The notes below the pieces were generated by a model. It searched no databases. It was not told the origin of the DNA and was given only the letters and a program-made list of their open reading frames with translations. A stretch of DNA of 46,896 bases from Bacteroidia bacterium (GTDB lineage Bacteria; Bacteroidota; Bacteroidia; Cytophagales; Cyclobacteriaceae): positions 1 through 46,896 of the forward strand of contig JAUILA010000034.1 of the NCBI GenBank assembly GCA_030432655.1. The letters are read 5' to 3'. The stretch's first letter is position 1, and every line of letters starts with the position of its first letter. Shown piece after piece: positions 30,213-39,869 of this stretch. Made by a program: the position numbers and the translations under genes.

Positions 30213-30701
30213 TCAGGCTTCCTGTGCCTCCTGATTCAGACGGCCTTCAGCCAGTTTGTCGAGTTTATTGTCGGCATCGTACTCTTCGTCCAGTGTCTCC
30301 TGGAGCATGGCGGCGATTTGCTTATGACCAAGCTGCTTGGCATACCTGACCGCGGTTCCGTAACCGGAGATCTCATAGTGTTCGATCCGCTGGGCATCGG
30401 CAATCAGACCGGCATCCCGGACTTCTTCAGTGGCATCTTCCTTCAGGAATCCTTTGGCTTCTTTGATGAGGCCCTGCATGGCATTGCAGGTTTCACCTTC
30501 AGGAGAGATACCCAGTTCCTTGCAAATTTCCACTAAGCGCTCTTTTTGTTTTTTAGTTTCCTTCAGGTGACTTTCAAAGGCATCGGTCAATCTTGAGTCG
30601 GATGCGTTCTTCACCATTTCAGGTAATGCGTCGATCAGCTGAGTCTCTGCGCTGTAAAGATCTTTAAGCTGATGTTGGAATAAATCTTCTAAATTTCTCA
30701 T
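30213..30701 (-). CDS. DUF892 / YciE-YciF family ferritin-like protein
   Basis: A 162-residue all-helical protein beginning MRNLEDLFQHQLKDLYSAET, then TDAFESHLKETKKQKERLVE, GLIADAQRIEHYEISGYGTA and LQETLDEEYDADNKLDKLAE. These are the conserved segments of the DUF892 ferritin-like family, with Glu/His residues suited to a di-metal centre. Homologues in enterobacteria are induced by osmotic and stationary-phase stress. The gene has its own terminator and stands next to the PadR operon, but it is separated from it. The 326-base gap upstream holds no other gene. Confidence 0.88.
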   Translation of the reverse strand: MRNLEDLFQHQLKDLYSAETQLIDALPEMVKNASDSRLTDAFESHLKETKKQKERLVEICKELGISPEGETCNAMQGLIKEAKGFLKEDATEEVRDAGLIADAQRIEHYEISGYGTAVRYAKQLGHKQIAAMLQETLDEEYDADNKLDKLAEGRLNQEAQEA

Positions 30702-30876
30702 GGCTTATATTGTTTTAATTTTATCAATCTTTACCTGTAAATGGACAAGACTGATGCCAGCTTCCTGTGGGTTCCCGTATTTCACCTAAAGCCATATTTG
30801 CCACCTTATATTGTTATATCCCGCTTCCGCGGTGAAGAGTAAATTGCTCACGACTGTGGAAGAAACGCATCTGATA

Positions 30877-30915
30877 ATCAGGCATCAATCTTCCGGAGCG
30901 CCTGGTTATTTTTTG
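30877..30915 (+). terminator. Possible terminator in an otherwise empty gap
   Basis: AATCAGGC (30877-30884) can pair with GCCTGGTT (30901-30908) around a 16-base loop, followed by ATTTTTTG. No plus-strand gene ends here, so it might end a small RNA or an antisense transcript, or be chance. Nothing else is seen in 30702-31027. Confidence 0.3.
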
Positions 30916-31027
30916 TAAATTATGTGCTATGGTTTTTCAGAAAGTATGACCCATTAGCCGGATATTTTTTATTTTTATTAAATAAGAAAATAAATATACT
31001 GACACTTCCAACTAACTCACTTCAGCC

Positions 31028-31666
31028 ATGATGACTCTTGACCGACGCAACTTCCTTCTCAAAGCTTCCTTCAGCGCCCTTGGGTTATCAGGAATACCTG
31101 AAGCTATGGCAGCTGCATCGCCTGATACAATTCTCCAGGAACAGAACCTGAACGTATTCGGACCGCGTGCAGGATATACTCCACAGATGAGTTCGCTTAT
31201 TTCCATGTTTGACTGGATGCGCTTTACCATGCTTCGTTCCGTGGAAGGAATGGGCCAGAAGGAACTGGATTTTCTGCTGGATGAGAATGCTAATTCGATC
31301 GGTGCCATGTTATTTCACCTGGCGGCCACCGATAAATTATTTTACCTGAATTGTTTTGAAGGAGTCACGCCGCAGACCTTGTTCAACAACGAAAAATTTA
31401 GTGAGTACCGCATCGCCATGGAGCTTGGGGACAATGCCCGCCAGGAAATTAAAGGGTACGACCTGGATTTTTACCTGGAGAAACTGGAGACAACGCGTGA
31501 AGAAACCAAAAAGGCCTTATCGGAGCGTGATGATGAATGGCTGATGGCAGTTGATAACGATTTTCCCTGGGGACCAACAAATAATTACTGCAAGTTATTC
31601 CATGTATGCGAGCATGAATCTAACCACAACGGGCAGATCAAATTAATTCGGAGCAGGATATCCTGA
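31028..31666 (+). CDS. Exported DinB-fold protein
   Basis: A 212-residue protein with a leader MTLDRRNFLLKASFSALGLS of Tat type (RRNFL), so it is probably exported folded with its metal. The start may be 31028 or 31031. The mature part is the DinB/YfiT four-helix bundle: IGAMLFHLAATDKLFYLNCF (His of helix 2) and CKLFHVCEHESNHNGQIKLI (two His of helix 4), the usual three-His metal site. DinB proteins are commonly cytosolic thiol-transferase-like enzymes, so export is notable. It is monocistronic by spacing. Confidence 0.78.
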   Translation: MMTLDRRNFLLKASFSALGLSGIPEAMAAASPDTILQEQNLNVFGPRAGYTPQMSSLISMFDWMRFTMLRSVEGMGQKELDFLLDENANSIGAMLFHLAATDKLFYLNCFEGVTPQTLFNNEKFSEYRIAMELGDNARQEIKGYDLDFYLEKLETTREETKKALSERDDEWLMAVDNDFPWGPTNNYCKLFHVCEHESNHNGQIKLIRSRIS

Positions 31667-31806
31667 GAGAACAGTTCAATTTCATTTTACCGGATTCATC
31701 CATATAAGTTTATTTATAAAATAAGATAAACTGTCCATTTCGTGGTTTTTAACCAGAAGCCTCTTTGTTTTGTTAGAATGTGGATAAACGAATCAATATC
31801 CGGAAA

Positions 31807-34800
31807 ATGAACAATAACGAAATTGCAGAAGAAAAGCTGATTATTGTGGGAATTGGGGCTTCCGCAGGCGGCTTGTCTGTATTGAAGGAACTGGTTCACT
31901 CGCTGACTTCGGATCTCAACATGGCGTTCATTATCATCCAGCATCTTGACCCGGAGCATAAAAGCATTTTACCGGAATTGTTGGAAAAAGAAACCGAATT
32001 ATCGGTTAAGGTGGCAGGAAAATCTGAAACCATCGCAAGGGGAAACATATATGTAATCCCGCCGAATGCCTACCTGGAAATCAGTAAAGGGAAGTTAATA
32101 CGTACAGAGCCAACCGAAGTGCGCGGTCAGAGGAAAGCAATCGACCATTTTTTCAGATCAATGGCAGAAGCCTTTGACCACAGGTGTGTGGGTATTGTTC
32201 TTTCCGGGGCTGGAAATGACGGTACGGCCGGACTTCGTGTTATTAAAGCGCATGGTGGTCTGACCATCGCCCAGGAACCTGAGAGTGCAGAACATTCTTC
32301 AATGCCGTCAAGCGCAATTACCGCCGGTTGTATTGATATTGTCTTACCGGTAGACGAAATGGCCGGTGCGCTGAGAGAATTCCGTGAACATCCTTATTTC
32401 AATCAGGCTGAAGCCGAATTACAGAAGGAACAATCGATGAACAGCCTGCAGGAGATTAGTGCTGTTCTGAAAACCCGGGAGGATTTTAACCTTCAGAATT
32501 ACAAGGCAAGTACTGTCCTGAGAAGAATTATCAGGCGCATGAGTCTGACTGGCATCAGGGAATACGGCAAATACCTGGACAAATTACGTGAGGATCCGAA
32601 CGAGAGAAAATTATTGACCAGTGATTTATTAATAAACGTGACGGATTTTTTCCGGGACCCAAAAGCTTTCAAGTTACTGGAGAATAAAGTTCTGAGCGAT
32701 ATAGTAAATAATATAGAGCCAAATGAGGACATCAGGGTGTGGGTTCCGGGGTGTGCAACAGGTGAAGAGGCCTATTCGATTGCTATCATTCTCCAGGAAA
32801 TGCTGGATGAAAAGAATTTGAAAAATGAAATTCGATTATTCGCAACTGATATTGACGATACGGCGATACAAAAAGCACGTCAGGGCCTGTACCCTGAAAG
32901 TATTGTAGGTGAAATTCCGGAGTTTTACCTTGAAAAATATTTCTTCCAGCTGGATGGCGGGTACTATAAAATTAAAAGTGAAATACGTGACCTGATATCT
33001 TTTGCCCTGCAGGATATAACGATAGACCCACCGTTTTCAAACATGCACCTGATCAGCTGCAGGAATGTAATGATCTATTTGCAGAAAGAAATCCAGAGCA
33101 AGGTAATAGGTGCTTTTGAGTTTGCATTGAAACCATCGGGATATTTGTTCCTGGGAACGGCAGAATCACTTGGTTTAAGCAAACAACAATTTCATGTAGT
33201 TTCTTCTAAGTGGAAGATTTATCAAAAGACAACTTCGGAGTCAAGGACTAAAGAAGACTCCAGAATTTCCGGTCTCCTGAAACGACGGTTTAATATTCCG
33301 AAATCAACGACCCTTCAACACAGACCATCCAGGTCTGAAACCAGGCAGAATAATATTCGAAACAGTCTGCTGAAAGGACTACTGGACCCCACAGTGGTGG
33401 TGGATGAAAATGATGCCATCATCTATTTCCACGGAAATGTTTCGCCTTACCTCATAACACCGGAAGGTGAACCAAAAACGAATATCTATGAGGTAATCAA
33501 CCCGGCAATCAGGTCTAAAATCAGAACTTCCGTTTTCAAAGCAAAGAGAAGCGGTGAAAAGGTCTCCTTTTTAACACGTGTTCTTAAGGATGAGTTAACC
33601 AGTATTCAAATCAATAAAATATCCGAAGAGGATGAAAACCTGCTTGTAAGTATATCATTTCAGAAACAGGAAGACGGTTATGATTTACCGGTAAGTCCTG
33701 AATCGGAAGACAACGAACAGAACAGGGCATTTCAAACACTGGAACAGGAGTTGGCTGAGGCAAAACAGGAGCTTCAGACAACCGTTGAAGAACTGGAAAC
33801 GAATTCTGAAGAACTTAAGGCGGCGCATGAGGAGGCACTCTCCACTAACGAAGAATTACAGTCAGCCAACGAAGAGCTGGAGGCCAGTTCTGAGGAATTG
33901 CGTTCTTTAAATGAAGAATTGCGAACTGTCAATGACCAGCTCAAGGACAAGATTAGCCAGCTGCAGAAGGCGAATAATGATGTTCAGAATTTTTTCACCA
34001 GTACGAATATTCCTACAATATTTCTGGATACAGATTTCAGAATTAAGCGGTTCACACCCGCAGCCACCATACTGCTTAATATGTCCCGGGCCGATATTGA
34101 CCGGCCGATATTTGCCTTGAATTCGGAATTACTTGACACGGAACTGATTGAACAGGCGAAAAGCGTATTGATCAACTTTAATGCACTTAGCTCCGAAAAA
34201 CAGTCCGGCGACGGGAAGTATTATATACGAAATGTTACACCCTATCGGACCGAAGACCGACGTATTGACGGAGTTGTCATAAGCTTCCAGGACATAACCG
34301 AAACCCGGAAATTATCAGTCAGGGCCGAGAAAAGGGAATTACAGCAGGCAGTGGTGGCAAAACTTGGTATTCTTGCCCTGAGTGGCGTTCAGTTGGATCA
34401 GTTATTTCACCAGGTTTCGGTCGAACTTATCAATACGCTGGATGTAGCCTATTGCAAAATATTGAAATATGAGCCTGCTGAAAATAATTTGCTGGTGGTT
34501 GCCGGATACGGATGGGATGATGGGGTAGTAGGTTCGGCCCGGGTCCCTGACAGAAAGGATTCACAGGCAGGATATACCCTGCTCACCAAAGATGCTGTGA
34601 TCACCAAAGACCTGGCGTCGGAAAAGAGGTTTACAGGCCCTGACCTGCTGATTCAACATGGGGTTGTTAGTGGAATGAGCTGCGTCATAAATCATACCGA
34701 TCCGCCTTACGGGGTACTTGGTGTACACGCTAAAGAACCCAGGGAATTCAGCCAGGATGATGCAAACTTCCTCTTGTCAATCGCAAACCTGTTGTCGATC

Positions 34801-36699
34801 GCTATCAAGGATGAAGCTGCACAAAAGAAATTGTTTCAAAGCGAAGCACGATTCCGCACCCTGTCAAACTCCATTCCACAACTTACGTGGATGACCGATG
34901 AAAATGGATCGATAATCTGGTATAATAATCGGTGGTACGAATACACCGGTACAACCTATGATGAAGTTGCGGGCTGGGGCTGGAAGAAAGTACATGATCC
35001 TGATTTTGCAGAGGACGTCGCAAAAAAATTCAAGGAACATGTGGAAAGAGGCGAAGACTGGGAAGACACCTTCCCTTTACGCAGTAAGGAAGGGGAATAC
35101 AGGTGGTTTTTGTCCCGGGCCCGGACCATCAAGAATGAAAAAGGGGAAATCATAAACTGGTTTGGAACCAATACGGATATCACAGCCCAGTTAAAAACGG
35201 AGCGTGCTTTAGCTGAGAGCGAAGAAAAATTACGTATTGCCAAGAATTCCGGTTTGGTGGGGACGTTTGACTATCATTTTAAAAGGAACACTGTGATTCT
35301 TGATAACTTCCTGATGAATCTCATGGGACTTAATAAGAATACCATCGGGCATGATGAATTCTGGGAGTCACTGGATGAAGACGATCGCAAACGCGTAAAA
35401 GCGCAATTTCTGGAAGTGTCACAGTCAAAATCAAGGGGGCATTTCCGGTCCGAATACCGGGTAAAAAACAGAATTACCGATGAGTGGTTCTACGTTGAAT
35501 CAACCGGTCAGGTCATGTTTGAAAATCAAATCCCGGTAAGAATGCTGGGTATGATCATAGACATATCGGAGCGTAAAAAGCTGGAGAATGAATTGAGCCA
35601 GGCGATCACTGAATTACGAAGTGCCAGCAGTAAGAAAAACCAGTTTTTAGCAACGTTGGGACATGAATTACGCAATCCGCTTGCTTCCATAAGTGGTGGG
35701 ATTCAACTCCTTGAAATGGAAATGCCTGACCTGGAACAGGTTCGGATAATGTCAAATGGCGTTGGCCAGATGTCCTCTTTGCTGGATGATCTGCTTGACC
35801 TGACTCGAATCGAACGTGGCAAGATCAAACTGGATAAACGGGTCGTTAATCTCACTGAGGTCTTCATGAAAGTTGCGGACAGTTTCAAAACGGTTTTTCA
35901 AAAGAGTAAACAGTACTATGAGGTCAAAGCTCCTCGCAGCGACTATTACATGTTGGCTGATGACACGAGACTGGAACAAATACTATCCAACCTTTTGTCT
36001 AACGCAAACAAATTCAGTAATGAAGGTGATAAAATTACCTTCAGTCTGAAGAAAGAAAAGGGAAAGGCCCGGATTGAAGTTTCGGATACAGGAATAGGTA
36101 TCAATAAAGAAAATCAGCAAAACATATTTCGCCCTTTTGAGCAGTTTTCGGATATCAGGCATAACCGCGGCCTGGGAATAGGACTGTCGCTTGTCGAACA
36201 ATTTGTGGACATGCACAACGGGAAAATTAAAGTCAGGAGTGACGGAAGCGGAACAGGGACCACATTTACCATTTGGTTTGACCTTTCTGATCAATCAACC
36301 AACGGAAATTATATTGAAAAAGAAGATACCCAGGCTACCGGCGCACCTCTTGTCATGATCGTTGATGATAATGAAGATGCGGCAAATGGAATGGGAGCCC
36401 TTCTCAGGAAAAAAGGGTACCGGACCGTTCTGTTTTATACAGGTAAACAGGCCATGGAAGGAATCACGGAATTTTCCCCGGATGTATTCATTCTTGATAT
36501 AGGCTTACCGGATATGGATGGATATGAGCTGATCAAATTGATCAAAGATGAAACAACGAAAAAAGCCGTCTTTATCGCCCATTCCGGATACGGGCATGAT
36601 GAGGCCAGACAGAAATCTATAGCTTCGGGATTTGATTTCCATTTGAATAAACCTGTCAATATTGATGAATTGCTCCGGTTTATTAAGAAGAATGCTTAA
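31807..36699 (+). CDS. CheB-CheR-PAS-GAF-histidine kinase-receiver hybrid protein
   Basis: About 1630 residues. The ATG at 31807 is preferred; a GTG at 31780 adds nine residues. The numbering below counts from the GTG. CheB methylesterase fills about 15-205, with VGIGASAGGLSVL (Ser), IIQHLDPEHKSIL (His) and LSGAGNDGTAGL (Asp). CheR methyltransferase fills about 225-490 (SDLLINVTDFFRDPKAFK, VWVPGCATGEEAYSIAIIL, ISCRNVMIYLQ). A PAS-like part and a long coiled coil (about 645-735, repeated Glu-Glu-Leu) follow. Then come a PAS, a GAF at about 870-1015, two more PAS, HisKA with LGHELRNPLASISGG (His about 1293), an HATPase and a receiver with FILDIGLPDMDGYE (Asp about 1571). It should link methyl transfer with phosphorelay. 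No chemoreceptor or flagellar genes are nearby, so chemotaxis is unlikely. Confidence 0.93.
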   Translation: MNNNEIAEEKLIIVGIGASAGGLSVLKELVHSLTSDLNMAFIIIQHLDPEHKSILPELLEKETELSVKVAGKSETIARGNIYVIPPNAYLEISKGKLIRTEPTEVRGQRKAIDHFFRSMAEAFDHRCVGIVLSGAGNDGTAGLRVIKAHGGLTIAQEPESAEHSSMPSSAITAGCIDIVLPVDEMAGALREFREHPYFNQAEAELQKEQSMNSLQEISAVLKTREDFNLQNYKASTVLRRIIRRMSLTGIREYGKYLDKLREDPNERKLLTSDLLINVTDFFRDPKAFKLLENKVLSDIVNNIEPNEDIRVWVPGCATGEEAYSIAIILQEMLDEKNLKNEIRLFATDIDDTAIQKARQGLYPESIVGEIPEFYLEKYFFQLDGGYYKIKSEIRDLISFALQDITIDPPFSNMHLISCRNVMIYLQKEIQSKVIGAFEFALKPSGYLFLGTAESLGLSKQQFHVVSSKWKIYQKTTSESRTKEDSRISGLLKRRFNIPKSTTLQHRPSRSETRQNNIRNSLLKGLLDPTVVVDENDAIIYFHGNVSPYLITPEGEPKTNIYEVINPAIRSKIRTSVFKAKRSGEKVSFLTRVLKDELTSIQINKISEEDENLLVSISFQKQEDGYDLPVSPESEDNEQNRAFQTLEQELAEAKQELQTTVEELETNSEELKAAHEEALSTNEELQSANEELEASSEELRSLNEELRTVNDQLKDKISQLQKANNDVQNFFTSTNIPTIFLDTDFRIKRFTPAATILLNMSRADIDRPIFALNSELLDTELIEQAKSVLINFNALSSEKQSGDGKYYIRNVTPYRTEDRRIDGVVISFQDITETRKLSVRAEKRELQQAVVAKLGILALSGVQLDQLFHQVSVELINTLDVAYCKILKYEPAENNLLVVAGYGWDDGVVGSARVPDRKDSQAGYTLLTKDAVITKDLASEKRFTGPDLLIQHGVVSGMSCVINHTDPPYGVLGVHAKEPREFSQDDANFLLSIANLLSIAIKDEAAQKKLFQSEARFRTLSNSIPQLTWMTDENGSIIWYNNRWYEYTGTTYDEVAGWGWKKVHDPDFAEDVAKKFKEHVERGEDWEDTFPLRSKEGEYRWFLSRARTIKNEKGEIINWFGTNTDITAQLKTERALAESEEKLRIAKNSGLVGTFDYHFKRNTVILDNFLMNLMGLNKNTIGHDEFWESLDEDDRKRVKAQFLEVSQSKSRGHFRSEYRVKNRITDEWFYVESTGQVMFENQIPVRMLGMIIDISERKKLENELSQAITELRSASSKKNQFLATLGHELRNPLASISGGIQLLEMEMPDLEQVRIMSNGVGQMSSLLDDLLDLTRIERGKIKLDKRVVNLTEVFMKVADSFKTVFQKSKQYYEVKAPRSDYYMLADDTRLEQILSNLLSNANKFSNEGDKITFSLKKEKGKARIEVSDTGIGINKENQQNIFRPFEQFSDIRHNRGLGIGLSLVEQFVDMHNGKIKVRSDGSGTGTTFTIWFDLSDQSTNGNYIEKEDTQATGAPLVMIVDDNEDAANGMGALLRKKGYRTVLFYTGKQAMEGITEFSPDVFILDIGLPDMDGYELIKLIKDETTKKAVFIAHSGYGHDEARQKSIASGFDFHLNKPVNIDELLRFIKKNA

Positions 36700-36727
36700 T
36701 ACTACGTAAACGTCGTTATAAGCAAGT

Positions 36728-38254
36728 TTATTTACGAACCCACGAATTGAAAATGGCTTCTTCAAGTGGTTTCATTTCGGTTTTCTTTTTAATCGACCAC
36801 CGGGTTTCGTCGTCCTCCGTTTCTTCCTGCACAAGCTGCAGACCTGCATAACCAAGATAGGTCTCATAATCCAGTTCTTTGGTCGTGTAGACATAATCAA
36901 AAACCGCAGCCAGGCTGGTGCCGGCAAATTTCTCACAGGCCATAATGAACTCAGCATCGGTAAAACCACGCTCCAGGTTCAGGTAATAATGCCGGTATAA
37001 GTACCGCATCACATCGTCCAGGGAATGCTCATTCCCACTGGCGTTCCTTATGGCAAAATCAAGGAACAATCCGACCACAGGCCCTTTCTGGTAATAGGAG
37101 ATGGTCTCCCCGGGTTTGCCAAACGGACCGTCCTCCCAGGTGTAAAATCCGGACTGCGCCAGCGACTGCCTGAGCCTGCCCGGGTTGTTCTCGATATGGT
37201 TGATGTGGTTTTCGAACTCATGAAAAAACCGGTCTTCATCCGATAATCCGGCCATCCTCATCATGATATATTCGTAGTAAACCGTTAGTCCCTCGCTGAT
37301 CCAGAGCAGGTTTGTTCGATTCTCCCGGCCGTAATCAAACGGACCCAGTTCGTAGGGCCGGATCCGCTTGGCATTGTAGTGGTGATAGTATTCGTGTCCC
37401 AGGAAATTTAAAACCCCGATCATACTTTTTTCATCGGTCAGATAGCTGCCGTTAAAGCTGACGGTGGTATTATTCAGATGCTCAATTCCGCCTCTGCCGG
37501 CGCCAATTCCAATAAACGTATATTCATCAAACGGGATATGTCCGATCAGGTCAACGGCTGCCTGTACTACTTTTTGAAGGCTTTTGGAGAATAGTTCATG
37601 GTCAAATTCTCCGATATCATACCCGGTGAAATGATGGGGTACACCATTTACGCTGAAAGAGGGGATCTCCTCAAGTTTGCCGACGACAAACGGACTGTCG
37701 TAGAGAATGTCAAAATCCGGCGCTTTATAAATCCCGGGAGCTGTCTGTTCAAGACCGGTGGCAACAGCAGTACCGGACAGGCTGGTATTCGGAATGATCT
37801 CCACCGTAACCGGCAGGTCAGTCCGCCCGTCAACATAAAAGAACGTATTCGTGGGAACTATGTAGGCCATGGCGGAATCCAGGTAACTGGTCGCCACAAA
37901 TTTTCTTTTCGTTTCAATGTCATATTTAAAAAGGACTTCAGTCTTTCCTTGGGTAAGGAGAATGCGGGTATTCGGATCAGGTGAAAGGATAGTGACTTGT
38001 TCGCCGCCGGTGGTGGTCGCAGAAACCTGGCTCACATCCTCCGCATATTTCATGCGCTGGTAATATCCCGGCATCCAAACCGGAAGTTTCAAACGCAGGG
38101 AATCATCCTGGAGATTAGTGATGGCCAGTTCGACATGGATCACATGAGCAGCCGGGTCTTTAAAACTGACTTTATAGTGAAGGTTCTGACCTCTGCATAA
38201 AAAAACGCTTAAAAGCAGGAGGATGAACAGGGATGCGGGAAGTATTCGTTGCAT
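36728..38254 (-). CDS. M61 family glycyl-aminopeptidase-like exported protease
   Basis: A 508-residue protein with a signal peptide through about residue 23 (MQRILPASLFILLLLSVFLC). The N-terminal beta domain (FKDPAAHVIHVELAITNLQD, VWMPGYYQRMKYAEDV) and catalytic domain follow the M61 layout. The zinc motif is GHEYYHHYNAKRIRP (about residues 287-301), with the third ligand region LLWISEGLTVYYE (about 315-327). The C-terminal PDZ domain present in many M61 members is not evident, so this form is shorter. It should cleave N-terminal glycine or alanine from periplasmic peptides. It is convergent with the hybrid kinase gene. Confidence 0.9.
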   Translation of the reverse strand: MQRILPASLFILLLLSVFLCRGQNLHYKVSFKDPAAHVIHVELAITNLQDDSLRLKLPVWMPGYYQRMKYAEDVSQVSATTTGGEQVTILSPDPNTRILLTQGKTEVLFKYDIETKRKFVATSYLDSAMAYIVPTNTFFYVDGRTDLPVTVEIIPNTSLSGTAVATGLEQTAPGIYKAPDFDILYDSPFVVGKLEEIPSFSVNGVPHHFTGYDIGEFDHELFSKSLQKVVQAAVDLIGHIPFDEYTFIGIGAGRGGIEHLNNTTVSFNGSYLTDEKSMIGVLNFLGHEYYHHYNAKRIRPYELGPFDYGRENRTNLLWISEGLTVYYEYIMMRMAGLSDEDRFFHEFENHINHIENNPGRLRQSLAQSGFYTWEDGPFGKPGETISYYQKGPVVGLFLDFAIRNASGNEHSLDDVMRYLYRHYYLNLERGFTDAEFIMACEKFAGTSLAAVFDYVYTTKELDYETYLGYAGLQLVQEETEDDETRWSIKKKTEMKPLEEAIFNSWVRK

Positions 38255-38368
38255 CTGCCCAAATTGGGATGACCGGACGAATAAGCAAAGTATAAATTAT
38301 CTGAATTCCCGCATGAGGTTACCAGTGGTCAACGGTTTAGGTCAATGGAAACCTGTATAAATGTAAGA

Positions 38369-38390
38369 AGCCCCTGTTTTTACAGGGGCT
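38369..38390 (-). terminator. Hairpin after Bcr/CflA transporter gene
   Basis: AGCCCCTG pairs with CAGGGGCT around a 6-base loop, 90 bases past the transporter stop. No T-run follows, so it is a weak terminator or only a stabilising hairpin. Confidence 0.45.
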
Positions 38391-38481
38391 CCCAGCACAA
38401 ATTCAACTAAAAATCTACTATGTCTTCTGTGTATGGATTTTGAAGCAGGAAGGTAACCGGATAACAAACGAAATGCTGAGG

Positions 38482-39681
38482 CTATTGATAAAGTAGTTTT
38501 TTGTACCCCAGCTGGAGTACCAGCATCGCCATGAAGGCGCAGCCCAGCATGACCAGCACCATGGCCAGTGCGGTATCGCCCTGGAAAACACTGACCAGGG
38601 CTGAAGCAATGGCACCGGCAGTCATCTGCACCGATCCCATCAGGGCCGAGGCATTACCCGCGGTATGCCCTAGTGTGGACATGGATAAAGCTGAGGCATT
38701 AGGAAATACGAATCCAAGACAGAAGAGGTAGAAGAAAATCTGTACGGTGGTAATGTACATTCCTGTGAAATCAAGCAGGGTGGAGGCCACCAGGATAAGA
38801 GCAATGACCAGCTGTACCACCAGGGCGCGGGTCATTAATTTCTCTCCTGAACGTTTCCGAAGGACATAACTATTGATCTGACTGGCGCCGATCAAACCCA
38901 TGGCGATGAAAGCGAAGATCAGCCCGTATTCCTGTTCATTAACGGAGAATAATTCCAGGTACAAATGCGGGGATCCGCTGACATAGGCGTATACGCTGGC
39001 GTAGGCGATGGCACCGGAGAATGCGAATACGAGAAACTGTGAATTACGAAGCACTTCCATGAAACCACGAAGGATCTTTCCGGGTCGGAGGGAATAGGAG
39101 GGGTTCGGCCTTTTGGTATCAGGCAGCTGGAAATACGTCATGATCAGGATGAGAACGGATAGAATGGCCAGGGCCATAAAGACATATCGCCATCCGAAAT
39201 GGGCCGTGATGAATCCGCCCAGGGTTGGTGCAATAATCGGTGAAACAGCCACCACCATCATTAAGGTGGAGAATACCTGGGCAACTCGTTTTGTATCAAA
39301 AAGATCGCGTACCACGGCGCGTGCGGTCACAAGACCGGCACAGGCCCCCATGGCCTGGAAAAAGCGCAAAATGATCAGCGTGTCCATGGAATTGGAAAAT
39401 GCGCAGCCCGCCGTTGCAATGACATAAACAATAATGCCGGCATAGAGAGGTCGTTTGCGGCCGAAGCGTTCGAGCAACGGACCGTAAATCAGCTGTCCAA
39501 CCGAAAGGCCAATGAAGAAGCTGGAAAGGGAAAGCGCCACCCGGGCGGAGGTGGTTTGAAAATCCTCCGCAATATCAGCGAAAGCCGGAAGGTACATGTC
39601 GACCGAAAGTGGCCCCATGGCGGTCAGCAATCCCAGGTTGAGAACCATCAGGAACCGGTTCCGGACTTTACGCTTTTTCAT
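38482..39681 (-). CDS. Bcr/CflA-type multidrug efflux MFS transporter
   Basis: A 399-residue membrane protein with twelve predicted helices. The N-terminus carries MGPLSVDMYLPAFADIAEDF, the signature of the Bcr/CflA subfamily. The MFS motif A is GQLIYGPLLERFGRKRPLY (about 60-78) and RFFQAMGACAGLVTARAVVR is the family-specific helix 4. LGGFITAHFGWRYVFM is motif C-like. It should export drugs or small metabolites by proton antiport. The final helix ends LQLGYKKLLYQ. A monocistronic unit, divergent from the heme HEAT-repeat gene. Confidence 0.93.
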   Translation of the reverse strand: MKKRKVRNRFLMVLNLGLLTAMGPLSVDMYLPAFADIAEDFQTTSARVALSLSSFFIGLSVGQLIYGPLLERFGRKRPLYAGIIVYVIATAGCAFSNSMDTLIILRFFQAMGACAGLVTARAVVRDLFDTKRVAQVFSTLMMVVAVSPIIAPTLGGFITAHFGWRYVFMALAILSVLILIMTYFQLPDTKRPNPSYSLRPGKILRGFMEVLRNSQFLVFAFSGAIAYASVYAYVSGSPHLYLELFSVNEQEYGLIFAFIAMGLIGASQINSYVLRKRSGEKLMTRALVVQLVIALILVASTLLDFTGMYITTVQIFFYLFCLGFVFPNASALSMSTLGHTAGNASALMGSVQMTAGAIASALVSVFQGDTALAMVLVMLGCAFMAMLVLQLGYKKLLYQ

Positions 39682-39869
39682 CCCTCAAAGCTGATCCAAT
39701 TCCGTCAAAGTGCCAAGCGCTGAGGTGGATAACGCACCTTTCATCCATGGAACCTGTGCAGAATTTACCGCCACCTGTTCATAATTGATCCCCGTTCCGG
39801 TAAAACTATTGGTTTCCTCGCCGAAAAAAATTTAAACTTACATCTTGTATAAATGTGCCTGTAATAACT

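Noticed and set aside
36100-36700. Separate response-regulator gene
   Set aside because: The receiver is in frame with the hybrid kinase and has no start or gap before it.
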